64,000 nucleotides of DNA, from assembly GCA_023238725.1 (NCBI GenBank), contig CM041550.1:7077044-7141043 (forward strand). The letters are read 5' to 3'. This stretch comes from Scortum barcoo (taxonomy: Eukaryota > Chordata > Actinopteri > Centrarchiformes > Terapontidae). Position numbers and translations under genes: made by a program. The notes under the pieces were generated by a model that worked only from the letters and a program-made list of their open reading frames with translations, made no database searches and was not told the origin of the DNA. Positions within the stretch are counted from its first letter, which is position 1, and each line of letters begins with the position of its first letter. This document shows, one piece after another, positions 48,301 through 58,821 of the stretch.

Positions 48301-51300
48301 CAGTTTTCCTTGAAAGATGACAAATAGTGTAGCATGGTTTCTCTACACAGGGACCTCCATTGGTCACCCATAATAGGTCCTGTCAAAGCAGCTGATGAGG
48401 TGGGGTTACATTTGTGCGCTTATTGCAGAGTTTTGACAGTCATGGAAATATTGAGCCCTGTCTCCGTGTCACGTCGTCGTCACAAAAAGAGCGGAGACAG
48501 TAATAGACCGTAAATTAAAAATCAGTCCGTTATTTATATTTTCATATTGTTTGGGATTTATTATTGTGCTTTTAATGTGCTTTGTGTGTGTGTTTGTGTG
48601 TTGCAGGATGTAAAGTGGTCCGAGTTTGGTTTTGAGGGACGTAATGGAAGGGAGAGCACCTTATGGATTGGCACAGAAGGGGCCAACACGCCGTGCCACC
48701 TGGACTCATATGGCTGTAACCTGGTGCTGCAGGTGCATGGACGGTAAGACGGACCACAGTGTGTGTTTGCTTTTTCTTTAATAGGTTAAAGGAAACAGAG
48801 GTAGATTTCTGCTGGACAAACCTGATTATGTAGTCACGTGTGCTGGACAAGAAATGAAAGTGAAAAGAAAATATCAGAACTGCACTGTGGTTTGCTTTAA
48901 GGTAAAAAATCCTTAACCCTTTCACCTTCTGCTCGACCATTTAGTAGAGCACATTTTGACTCACTATATCTTACTGAAAAACATGTTTTACTTAATTGCC
49001 ACCTGTTTCAGCCATCTCTGCCACTCGGTTGAGGTACGTCACACTAAAAAAAGTACACTTGATGTTGCTGTGTTTTGAAATAGCACGCAGAGCAAATTAG
49101 TCTCCTCACAGGAAGTTAGCAAGAACAAAATCACCCCTGATGAGAGGCCTCTGTTTGCTGTAAGTGTAAAAAGCTAAGCTTATATTTTTTTTGACATATC
49201 ATTGTGCCTAAGGACTTGCAGAACATAACTGTGCAACTTGAAACACAAAAAGAAAGACTGAAAAGGATTTATGAAGTCATAAAGCGACATCTCAACCGTT
49301 TGGTAGAGGCCAATATTTCAAAAACTGGGGTCTGTTCATAAAAAAACACATTGATTGTTGTTATTAGTGCTCCAAGGAAATACAAAATATAAAGAAAATA
49401 TTATTTCATTCCTTTTTTTTTTTTTGGTGAGGACGTTAAAGGGTTAAAAGATGGATGGTTGAAATAGTTTTTAGCAAATACTATTTCCTGTTTTTCACAC
49501 TACATGTCACTGCACTCACACTTTCCAACGTGGCACACTGCACATCTGAAACTCTGCTCAGTGGTTTTAAAAATTGAGACATGCAGCTGAACAGTAGGAT
49601 AAAACTTAAAATATATCCAAATAAATCCAGTCAGTAACAGACCATTCTGAGATATTACTTTGGATGCGCGTCCATTCTGATATTAGATAAGAGTCTCATT
49701 TTGCTGCCTTGTAGATTTGTGACTGCTGCTTTCAGTCACAACAAAGGATTAAATGAAATGGAGCACCGATCAAAACAGAAGCACAACTAGTAGTCTGAGT
49801 GGTAATGTAATCTGGTAAAATGGTCAGTGCTGGTAGAAATAGTTTTGCGCTCAGTCAAAATACACAATACAATATAAGCTAAAGTCAGTTTGCTGTTTAA
49901 ATTTGTCACAGGTAACCTCTATAATAGTCATATCTACTCCCCTGCTCCACCTGCTGCCTCTCAGGCCATTTGACAAGAAATACCTATGCCAGGATGAAAA
50001 TGAAAACAAGCAATCAGAGTAAGGAGGAGTATCTGGATGGAAACAACCAACTGAACAACCACGCAATGAGAAAGCTGCCCATCCCTCCTCTGTCAACATC
50101 AGCACAAACAACAAGAGAAGTAAACAGAGGAAGACTGATGAAGGAAGCAAGCTAAAAAGAAATAATTAGATCAAGCAACTCTGCAAATTCCAGGGACCTG
50201 GAAGTTTTACTCTCTTTCTTTCTTTCTTTCTTCCTTCTCAATCTTACTGACTGAAGCTGTAAAGCAGTTATCTGATTTCTCGCCATGACCTCATTTCTCA
50301 CAGCGATACATATTACTGTGTGCGTCTGAATTTTCTTTGGATTTTTCTCAAACCATCCAAATTTCTGTGTTTTTTTTCTCTCCTGAAATGTACATTGATT
50401 TTCCATTTGGACAACAGAAGAAAAGTGTAACGACATACCTCAAAATAAAAAGTGTTATTGCCCCGTCATACTGGAGATAATGGGTTTGTGCGTCTAATGG
50501 AGACGAGTTGTAACTGAGCATAAAGAACATTCAGGTGTGGTGGATGCTTTTTTGCCTGTTAACCGCCTAGCTCTTCCGCGGTACGAGAAGCGCAGGGTAC
50601 TGTGGCGTCTTACACAGAGCGCGATCTGTGCTCTGCCCCCTGAAAGAGAGTTAATTTGTTCCAGAGCTCACCAGAGCGGGAGGGAAATGGAGACAGAGGG
50701 CGAGGCTCTATATGGGGTGCAGTGAGTCAAGAAACAAAAGGGAAGAGGCCTTCTTTTCTTTTCTTTTCCTCTTTCTTATCTTACTCCCCTGTTCTCCCGG
50801 AGAGCAACAGTTTTATCTCACTCCTTGTAATTGGGTCTCAGGCTCTTTTTATTCGGTATTGATCTCAAATGAAATGAAATTCGGCTCAGGCTGCTCTTTG
50901 ACACCGCTGATCCACTGAAATGCAACAGCAACGGCTGATATGATGACATTTGTGACAACGGTGGGTTAGACGAACAGAAAACAATACACACCGAGCATTT
51001 CTAAACAACACACACACACGATTCAGGGGGATGTAATTTGTAATTTCATGTTGGAGAAAACTTATTTTACATTCATGGGTTTGCAATTGCAATCAGTTTT
51101 TATTATCTCCCAGAATAAAAAAGGATTTGGCGTTTTGATTACTCCAATAAAAACATTTTTGAAACATTATAAAGAGAGGAAATTTTTTTTTGTCTTTATT
51201 GTTCACTGTAGGAGCCACCAAGTGACCAGAGAAACTATAAACTAGAGTAAGATCCACCATATAAACCACTTATCTTACTGTAGAGGGTCTTGTGGGGCTG

Positions 51301-54300
51301 GAGCTGGGCCAAGCTGACCTGCTTTAATCATCGCTAATATTTATTTAAATTGATGATTAACTGACTGTCATAATTCATATCCAACCGTCCTTGTGCACAG
51401 GAAGCGGTGGCACCTTTTTCCTCCAGAGGACGCCGTTCACCTCTACCCCACCAGGATCCCCTACGAGGAGTCCAGCGTCTTCAGCCAGGTGGATGTTCTC
51501 CGTCCAGACCTGCAGAGGTTCCCTGCGTTTCGAGGAGCCAGAGCCCACGTCGTCACTCTGCAACCAGGACAGGTACGTTTTTGCATTTTTTTCTTAAATA
51601 AAACATTGAACTAAAACGCACCTCTTTTTTTTTTAAATCATTGATATTAGATAACTGTCATGAGTGATGTACTGAAGTTTGATGTTATGCAACACTGTAG
51701 CTCTGCTTTTATGTGATGAACTGCTCGTGATAGGAAGGCAATAACCATAAAATACGACTTTATTGGTCCTTAAGCTCTGAACATGTAAAAGTAGGCTCAG
51801 CGGTGAGATTTATTTGCGGCTGTGTCCTCCATAAAAGCATGAAGCAAGGCAATGGTCGTGACTTGTGTTCCAATTAAAAACCCGGCCTTCCCAATTCTGC
51901 TGTATCACCGCCAACAGAGTGGAGCTTTTTATATTGAAGGAAGTGGAAGGTTAAACTGCATTTAAGCAGTTTTCATCATCACTCTCGATGTCTCGTCAGG
52001 GGGAAAGTATCAGGGTCAAGTCTAGGCCAGTAGATCAACTCACAGAGGAGTCAGGTTCCTGTCATCTGCTTCGCTTTAGAGGCAGGTGAGTTCAGAGTGA
52101 CTGAAGTTATCACTGAGATGATCGTTGTGCTATCAGAAGTCGGATGCCCTAATTTTAAAAAAACGTCCTCAGCTACTTAGGAAGTAGTTTTCACTCGTGA
52201 CTTTGAGTAAAAGTCTTCCCGGACGTGTTTGTCCTACTTTGCCTCGTTTCACGTTCCAGCTGCACTGTTTTGTTCTTCGAGACTCAAAATGGTGACAAAG
52301 CAATTAGCTATCTGTCTCTTTTCACTATCTGCTCTCCTGAGCTCCTGTAGCGGCACTAAACACCCTCCTATCGGCAACTCCACAACCAGCCGCCGAGTGA
52401 CTCTGAGGGCCGGTGAAGCGGCGTGCGCGTCGGGGGCACGGAGCAAGGAGTTTGCTTCTTTTACCTGAATGGAAAATGATGGTGGTTCTACAGCCGACGG
52501 ATGATAAATCAAACAGGGTGAAATGTCCCGAATGTTTCCCAATGTCTTTTTACTTCTGTTCTACCAAGATGGTTTAGGTGTAAAAAAAAAAAAAAAAAAA
52601 AGAAGGACCTTGGTCAAAAGACTTGAAGTAATTTGGAGCACTGATGTTCATTTTGACCTCTAGGTAAAAAAAATCTATGCTCAATGAAGAAAGGTCACTT
52701 TGCTTTCAGAGCTTTCAGCAGAAGGTCACAGACTTCATTCAGCAAATGAAACAGGTTATTATCACATTACTTTAATCTGTTCCTTTAGTCATACAATAAC
52801 AAACGGCAGATCCTGAGCCTTATCTTATCTCAGTTCAAGGCTGGCCTTTTGACGTTAGACATCAGTGATCTCCTCGATTCGTCTGAGGCCGCCCACACTC
52901 TGCGAATCAGTGAGCTCTTCAGTGTTGTGGCCTGGCATTTACATACAGTGGAAAGCCACAAGTGGACTTTTGCGCTCAGACCATTCTCACTGTACACTTG
53001 GAAACATGCAGGGCGGCTCATTTTTGTATCAGCAGTCTCCTACGGGATGGCTCCTCCTCCACAAATCAGCTCAAAGGACGGATCATTCCTCTTGTCTTGT
53101 CTGACCGCGGACCGTGAATGAATGAGGACTGCAGAGGAGGCAGGGAAATCAATAATGCCCTCCCATTTTAATAGAGTCACTTTATGAATGGTTAAAGTCC
53201 ACGGGGTGGAAAGGCGTATGCTGCCATCTAGTGGGCGATCAGCACAGCTCCGCATTCGCTCAGCATTTATGTCAAAGGCTTAAAGACAAATAAAAGGAAG
53301 GGGAGTTGGTGCTGTCAATAAACTGTTAATCCTTTTAACCTTCTGACGGGTTTTTTATCTTCTCAGGTGCTGTATGTCCCCCGACACTGGTGGCACTATG
53401 TGGAGTCAGTGGATCCCATCACCGTCAGCGTAAACTCCTGGATCGAGCTGGTAAGATGTTTCTGAATCACCTTCAGCTCTTTGGCACTGATAACGAAAGG
53501 ATGTCCTCTGATTTTTAGACTGAAGTTTGAGGGTGAAAAAAAGGAAAACTGCCCTGAAGAGATCCTGCTCGGCGTTTAGTGCTCCCAGATGAAGGCCTCC
53601 CCTCTCAGCTTTGAGTAATGAACGGGCCCGGCGGTAAAAGATTCCCTGTCATTATGATGAGTGCGAGCGCGCAAAGAGGAGTGTGTGCTGCATGAAAAAA
53701 AAGAAGAAAAAAAGCTCCCCATCCCCAGACAAACGTTTATTCAAACAGCGAGTCCCTCTCTCCGGCTTTCCCTGCAAGGTCACCGACACAACAAACCGCA
53801 TCCCTTTCATTCAGCCTGATCATCTTGATATGCGGTATTCATTCTTGTTCCCCTTGCTTCTGTGTCCCTCCGCACAGGAAGACGACGACGTGGCGAGAGT
53901 CAGTGAAGCGGTGACCAAGGCCGTCGTCTGTGCCCTTAAAAGCACGCCGGGTGATGACAACACCGACGACTGGCTCAATCCCACCGAGGTAGCAAATGAA
54001 TGATGTGATATTAATTACTCCCACAAATCAGCAGCTCACTGATCACCATATCCTGCTCGTACCGGCGAGGACGCAAGAGAAAAAAGATAAACGGGTTCTT
54101 TAATTCTGTTTAACTTTGAATTTAGGCTGTGTCTGTGTCATGTCGATCCTTTCATCTGGAAATGGCCTAAAATGAGGCTGAGAATTGATTCAGTATCATC
54201 AAAGGTCGACTTTCAGTTCGGCCGTATTTGGATAATATTAGTTCATTTGTTCTCTTCATGATAATGATAGTATGATAATAATATATTTTTCAAAATTCTG

Positions 54301-56771
54301 CTCCAGATGAATACATTTGACCACATTTTGTTGAAAAACTAACACAAAAACACATTTTGGTTTTGCTTTAACAAAACTTTTTTCTAATCTTGTACTATCA
54401 ACTAAAACACTGCAAGCATTTAACATCACTTAGTTTATTTTACGTGATTATTTTACCTATTTTATGTTATTCTTGCTTACATATTTCAGTGAATCCCAAT
54501 ATCCTTATTAACGTGCTAATATTACTTTCAGCCATATCACATGGTGGTCTTTGGCTCTTGGCTTGTAAACACAACTTTGACTTCAACTACAAATACCCAC
54601 TTTGTAGGTCTATTCATGATATAGTGAACAGCAAAACATTTAGTCGAAGCCAAAGTGTGTCCATCCATAGAGTGCATCATGTGGGTTTAATCCCCCCAAA
54701 CACTTTATCTTACATAAACAGTAGCTCTGCCGCAGTAAGCTCATTAATTCTCTCATTTAATTAGAAAAGGCCCACGTCTGAGTAAGTCCTTTTACTGTGC
54801 AGCGTTATTGGTGTAAAGTATAACCGACTTTTGCGTGAACTTCTCCAGACCTCCACAAGCACGATGAGACTGTGTCTGTCTGTGATAGATTACTCACCGC
54901 TGTACCTCCCACACCTTCTTCTTCCTCCGCGTATTGCTTGGCAAAAGCCGGGGCCGCTTCTCCCAGTCAGAGGGTATATTTATCCCACCTACAGGAGGTC
55001 GTTTACTGTGAAGCCACGGTGTGAGCTGCCGTGTAGAAACACAGATGTCGGGGGGAAGCTAAAGCTCCCGGGACGCTTCCTGTAACTACAAACAGAGGAG
55101 AGGGACTGACCTTAACACCCTCTTACTCTCTCGCTGTTTTAGAAGCTGTTGTTTCCTTTTGCCGAGCTCGAGAGCTGACATGCAATATCGCGCTGCACTT
55201 GAGTTAATAGAGCCGCTTTATATCAGGCAGTATAAATCTGAATATTTTATAGAGTTCAGAGACTTTAAAGTGTTTTGGAGAGTAATGCCGGTCCTTTCAG
55301 TGTGGTCTTTCTAAGGCAGCTGTACAAGCAGTAATGGTGATTCTGCAGGACCTGTTTAGTATATTTTTATCTCAGCTTATGAGCATGTAAACAGGTTAAT
55401 AAAAGCTAAAAGGGATTTGTTTGGAGGAAATTTTAGTCACCAGCTGCTGCTACAAGACACGATTTTTAAGGTGATACATCAACTATTAAACAAGCTCTAA
55501 AGCCCCAATGTGTAGAATAGTTGTATTATAGTTCCCTTTAAAATTATTGTGAAAAAAAACTGTCTTCCTTTTCCACCAGTGTACCGCACTAATCCGAGGT
55601 TGAATCTGTGGGGGTGTAAGGATGTATTGGCATTTACTGTTGTCTGCAGCTGTTGTTTCGTGAAACTACTTCTCAGGCTCACCAAAGTCCTACATTTTCC
55701 ATACAGCCAACGCAGAATAAAGGGGCTTTAATGACATTTGTTAGACTCGTAGTTATAAATATAATTCATGAGATGAGTCTTTTGCTTTTCTTTACCTCTC
55801 GTGTGCTGCCTTTTTCCTAAATTTGTTTGGGGTGAACAGTCAACTGAAATTCACTGCCAAAGAAGCGTACATATTCTCTTATAAACACAAAGACTTTGCA
55901 TATACATCTGTGGCCGAAAGACAACTAAAATAAGAGGCTTTAACTTTTTTAATGAAAGGCCCAATGTGGGATACAAACCTCAAAATGAAGCATTGCCTTG
56001 CAGGATAAACATCCCTCTCATCGTGCTGTTGAGTCAGCGGCCTCTTTAGACTTCCTCCCTACAGCTGCTGAAATGTATTGAATGTATTTGGGAATAAAAG
56101 AAGCCTTTAACTCTCAGCTGACAAGGTGGCTATTAAGCTCACAGGTGGTGTTTGTGGATCTCTCTCTCTCTCAGTTTGTTTGTGCTGCGTTTCTGCAGGA
56201 AGGAGTAGCATCCCATAATGACAACATGCAGCACGTGAACCTGGCGGTGAGGGCCGCTGCTCAAAGGCGGAGGGGCCGGGGCTGGGACCCGAGGGATGCC
56301 CGTCCAGTCAAGCGGGACTCTGAAGGACAAATCAGGAAGAGCAGCGATGCCGTGCCCTTCGTCATTCCCTTTGGACCGCATCTCATCCCCGTGCCAGAAA
56401 CGAGGGGGGCGACCGCAAGAGATCCTGAGGTCAGTTCCCCCGGGAGCTGCGCCGTCCGATCTCCGACTGAGCGCACTGTCAGTTCGGAAAACGCAGCGCA
56501 GAGAACTGAGCGTGCATCTGCTGTCAGACTCCACCGGGGAAAATGTGAATGCGGCTCAGATTTAACTCGATGTAGGTCATGTGACCCCGCGGATACAGCG
56601 TCAGGGAACTCTTCGGGGGATTACGAGGAACCCAGACACACAACAATAACCACTAATGACCTGCTGGACTGCCTGCTGCATCCTGATGTCATCGCACATG
56701 TCACCAGGCTTTTACTGGAAAGGCACACAGGAAGGCTACACCATCCTAGCTTTAATATCCACCAGCTGTAA
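45202..56771 (+). CDS. hspbap1: hspbap1, HSPB1-associated protein 1 (JmjC/cupin protein), complete
   Basis: Coding exons at 45202-45397, 46705-46889, 48607-48743, 51401-51572, 53367-53450, 53878-53988 and 56199-56771 join in frame to 1458 bp, 485 aa (human 488). Family knowledge: HSPBAP1 (PASS1) binds the small heat-shock protein HSPB1 and carries a JmjC/cupin-8 fold of the Fe(II)/2-oxoglutarate oxygenase type. Seen: KPFSPEETQRI and QQPAVFVNM at the N-terminus, YWAYADYKYIAVMF, then TPCHLDSYGCN with the HxD pair at His158 and Asp160, RWHLFPPED, YPTRIPYEESSVFS, and VPRHWWHYVES with the distal iron ligand at about His240. WLNPTE follows. The last exon is a variable low-similarity tail ending in the conserved DLLDCLLHPDVIAHVTRLLL helix. 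The start is the first ATG after the acceptor at 45186 and aligns with the family. AATAAA lies at 56924. Convergent with slc15a2. Confidence 0.97.
45398..46704 (+). other. hspbap1: hspbap1 intron 1
   Basis: 1.3-kb AT-rich intron; no gene or clear repeat recognised beyond short T-runs (46385). Confidence 0.9.
46705..46889 (+). CDS. hspbap1: hspbap1 coding exon 2
   Basis: Acceptor CTCACAG|CACCTC and donor TTTGAG|GTAACT. Encodes PLFETQCSYVEAKLKHFLSW and YPKSEYWAYADYKYIAVMFQ, matching human FETTCNYVEATLEEFLTW and FWAYADYKYFVSLF. Confidence 0.96.
46890..48606 (+). other. hspbap1: hspbap1 intron 2
   Basis: 1.7-kb intron. Only poly-T tracts and a terminal TG-rich tract running into the exon 3 acceptor were noted. 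Confidence 0.9.
48579..48606 (+). promoter_or_regulatory. hspbap1: TG-tract 3' splice site of hspbap1 exon 3
   Basis: The 28 bases before exon 3 read as TG repeats (TGCTTTGTGTGTGTGTTTGT then GTGTTGCAG), replacing the usual C/T-rich tract. TG/UG tracts at acceptors are known binding sites for TDP-43-type proteins that can lower exon inclusion, as in CFTR exon 9. Confidence 0.6.
48607..48743 (+). CDS. hspbap1: hspbap1 coding exon 3 (JmjC HxD motif)
   Basis: Acceptor GTTGCAG|GATGTA and donor GGACG|GTAAGA. Encodes DVKWSEFGFEGRNGRESTLW, then TPCHLDSYGCNLVLQVHG with the first two iron ligands (His158, Asp160). The acceptor is preceded by a TG-rich tract instead of a clean pyrimidine tract. Confidence 0.97.
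48744..51400 (+). other. hspbap1: hspbap1 intron 3
   Basis: 2.7-kb intron. Contains a TTTC microsatellite at about 50213-50231 and several poly-T runs. No gene recognised. Confidence 0.9.
50213..50231. repeat. (CTTT)n microsatellite
   Basis: About five tandem CTTT units in intron 3 of hspbap1, continuing into an imperfect CTTC stretch. Confidence 0.85.
51401..51572 (+). CDS. hspbap1: hspbap1 coding exon 4
   Basis: Acceptor GTGCACAG|GAAGCG and donor GGACAG|GTACGT. Encodes KRWHLFPPEDAVHLYPTRIP and YEESSVFSQVDVLRPDLQRF, almost identical to human RKRWHLFPPEDTPFLYPTRIPYEESSVFS. Confidence 0.97.
51573..53366 (+). other. hspbap1: hspbap1 intron 4
   Basis: 1.8-kb intron with a 20-bp poly-A at 52582-52601. 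Complex sequence at 52820-53260 carries several short random ORFs on both strands and no recognised domain. Confidence 0.9.
53367..53450 (+). CDS. hspbap1: hspbap1 coding exon 5 (distal iron ligand)
   Basis: 84-bp exon with acceptor TTCTCAG|GTGCTG and donor GAGCTG|GTAAGA. Encodes VLYVPRHWWHYVESVDPITV then SVNSWIEL. The WWH histidine (about residue 240) corresponds to the distal iron ligand in FIH-like enzymes. Confidence 0.97.
53451..53877 (+). other. hspbap1: hspbap1 intron 5
   Basis: 427-bp intron with consensus ends; nothing else recognised. Confidence 0.93.
53878..53988 (+). CDS. hspbap1: hspbap1 coding exon 6
   Basis: Acceptor GCACAG|GAAGAC and donor ACCGAG|GTAGCA. Encodes EDDDVARVSEAVTKAVVCAL then KSTPGDDNTDDWLNPTE. 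Matches human EEDHLARVEEAITRMLVCALK and WLNPTE. Confidence 0.96.
53989..56198 (+). other. hspbap1: hspbap1 intron 6
   Basis: 2.2-kb intron. A TCTC-rich run (about 56159-56173) precedes the exon 7 acceptor. No gene recognised. Confidence 0.9.
56199..56771 (+). CDS. hspbap1: hspbap1 coding exon 7 and stop
   Basis: Acceptor TTCTGCAG|GAAGGA; TAA at 56769-56771. The exon encodes 190 residues: NLAVRAAAQ after the exon junction, an Arg-rich stretch (QRRRGRG), FVIPFGPHLIPVPE (human ASPFGPDLVPV), a Ser/Thr/Arg-rich low-similarity region with a cysteine cluster CECGSDLTRCRSC, and the conserved TTNDLLDCLLHPDVIAHVT near the C-terminus. Confidence 0.95.
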   Translation, partial: EGVASHNDNMQHVNLAVRAAAQRRRGRGWDPRDARPVKRDSEGQIRKSSDAVPFVIPFGPHLIPVPETRGATARDPEVSSPGSCAVRSPTERTVSSENAAQRTERASAVRLHRGKCECGSDLTRCRSCDPADTASGNSSGDYEEPRHTTITTNDLLDCLLHPDVIAHVTRLLLERHTGRLHHPSFNIHQL

Positions 56772-56923
56772 ACAACATATAATAAGCCCAAAGAAGAAGA
56801 AAAAAAAAAACATTTGACTAGTAAAAGTGCTTTATCATAATATATCAAGATGAGGCCATGTTAGCTTTTCTACTCAGGATGTCTCACTGGAGTTTGCAGT
56901 GATTGATTGAAGCTGGCAAAAAA

Positions 56924-56929
56924 AATAAA
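56924..56929 (+). terminator. hspbap1: hspbap1 polyadenylation signal
   Basis: AATAAA 153 bp after the TAA stop, giving a short 3' UTR. A second AATAAA near 57590 could serve a longer transcript. Confidence 0.6.
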
Positions 56930-57683
56930 ACCCAAAAGATCTTTGGCTGCAGAAATCCATCCTCCAAGCAATGCTTTGGTGTCAGTGAGAAGCGAGAGAG
57001 GAAAGATGACTAATGCAGAGTCTCTCCCTGCTTTTCCTTCTGCTCTCATCTGTCAAGGTCCTCCTGAGATCAACCCCGGATGTAAGAAGTTGCAACCAAA
57101 ACTAATCGTAAAGTGATGAGTGACGCCATTAAGAGCCTCTAACATTTCCTTGTTTTGTTGTCCTGCACATACTAATCCTGTTTGCCTCTTCCAGAGCAAG
57201 AAAAATGACCACCTAAATCAATTTGGTATGCTAATAAGCCACGTAATTCAAGGTAATATTCCTGAGATGTGAACATTTGTTTTCTGCTTAATGTTTCCCT
57301 GTCATTTACTAATGAAAATTGAACAAGCACACAAGGCTGATCGTAATGGTTCGGTGATTGATGGGAGCCGTGTAAGGAGCGCCGAATGAAACGGGTCTGT
57401 TTGAGTACAGTCTGCTGCCACGGGTCACACATCTCCGGGAACGAGAGAAAGGTTGCACATGTACAAGAATAGTAAATGTAATATTTGCACTTTTCTTTTT
57501 TGTCCACCACTGACTGACTCACTCTGGAGACTGATCGTAAATATTTGCAGTCTTAACCTGAAAACCAGCAGATTTTACAACTTTTACAACAATAAAAGCC
57601 ACAAAAACCCACTTTGTTATTTTCTTTACTGACTTTTACTGACTGATTTCAAATGGCACAAAAAAGTTTCAGCATCACAACCA
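56930..57683. other. Convergent intergenic gap, hspbap1 to slc15a2
   Basis: About 0.75 kb between the two predicted poly(A) signals. No gene or strong repeat seen. If hspbap1 uses the later AATAAA near 57590 the two 3' ends come within about 100 bp. Confidence 0.7.
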
Positions 57684-57689
57684 TTTATT
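57684..57689 (-). terminator. slc15a2: slc15a2 polyadenylation signal
   Basis: TTTATT on the plus strand (AATAAA in the transcript), about 0.92 kb after the stop codon at 58612. It is the best canonical signal seen downstream, but other sites closer to the stop are possible. Confidence 0.5.
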
Positions 57690-58611
57690 TACAAAGCTTT
57701 AAAGGGAGCAGCAGGATTTACACTTTATCCAAAAAAAAAACCATCAAGTATTTTATGACTTTAAAGTGACCAAACTGTTGGTTTTGCATGTTTTAGCACA
57801 TAAACTGCAGATCATATATAACACACACACACATACATATAAGGATTAACAATGTTGCTGAGTATTTCTTGATTGTTATGTGCAATTTGAATTTCCTTGC
57901 TGATATGCTGTCACATCTGACATTTAGCGATGACTACCTTTGTTTTCAGAAATCAAACCCAGAGGGCCAACAACAAGAAAAGTTTGTGAAATGAATAATG
58001 CCAAAAATAATGGTTGTTTCCTGCACAGAAAGATCAATGCCAGCTCTTAAATCTCAGATATCGACTCAAAAAGTGTTTTGAAAGTGAAGATCAGCTTCCT
58101 TAAGTGCAGATACCATTCAAAAGAACTTAAAAATGGTTAATGATCATGTTATCTCCTGAGTTTTACATTCATGGCCAGTAACATGCAAAACCACCATTCT
58201 TATGGTCCTTTAATATAATTGTTTTCACACAATGTAAACGACCATTTCTCCATCATGTTCTATCTAAAGCAGTATAGATCATAATTAGATTTTTTTTTAG
58301 CATTATAGAAAATATGACATTTTGATATGGAATTAATATTCAACATATACATACAGCATATAATATTTGACATCCATTTGTAGTAACGATTGATCATGGT
58401 ATGGGAAATCACAGTATTTAACCGCTTTCAAACACTCATGTTTTCAGACTCATTCAGGAAATACTTCTCTGGTTAAACATGACGCGACGAACAAATACTG
58501 GAGCGCTAATTACAAGAAATCAGAGAAATCAGAGCGCTTCATTATCATAAAACACAGTACCATAAAACATGAAATAAAACAAAAGAGGACGACATGCGTA
58601 ATTTGGCCCTG

Positions 58612-58821
58612 TTACATTCTGGTGCTCTTTCCTGTTTTGTTCAGGAGTATGTCGTTCGTTTTCTTCTTTGCGTCGTCGCGATCTTTGTCCTCCTGCCCCA
58701 AGTTCTCCAGGTAACTCTTCTCCACCTGCTCGGGGTCGACGTAGGTGTAGAAGTAAGCCATGATGGAGAAGATGATGCAGACGCCCAGCAGCAGGCAGGC
58801 AAACAGCAGGAACTCTATCCA
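58612..58821 (-). CDS. slc15a2: slc15a2 last coding exon, helix 12 and tail
   Basis: Acceptor GTCTCAG|TGGATA; stop TAA at 58612-58614. Encodes WIEFLLFACLLLGVCIIFSI (helix 12), then MAYFYTYVDPEQVEKSYLEN and a charged cytosolic tail rich in Lys, Asp and Glu ending STRM. Confidence 0.95.
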   Translation of the reverse strand, partial: WIEFLLFACLLLGVCIIFSIMAYFYTYVDPEQVEKSYLENLGQEDKDRDDAKKKTNDILLNKTGKSTRM

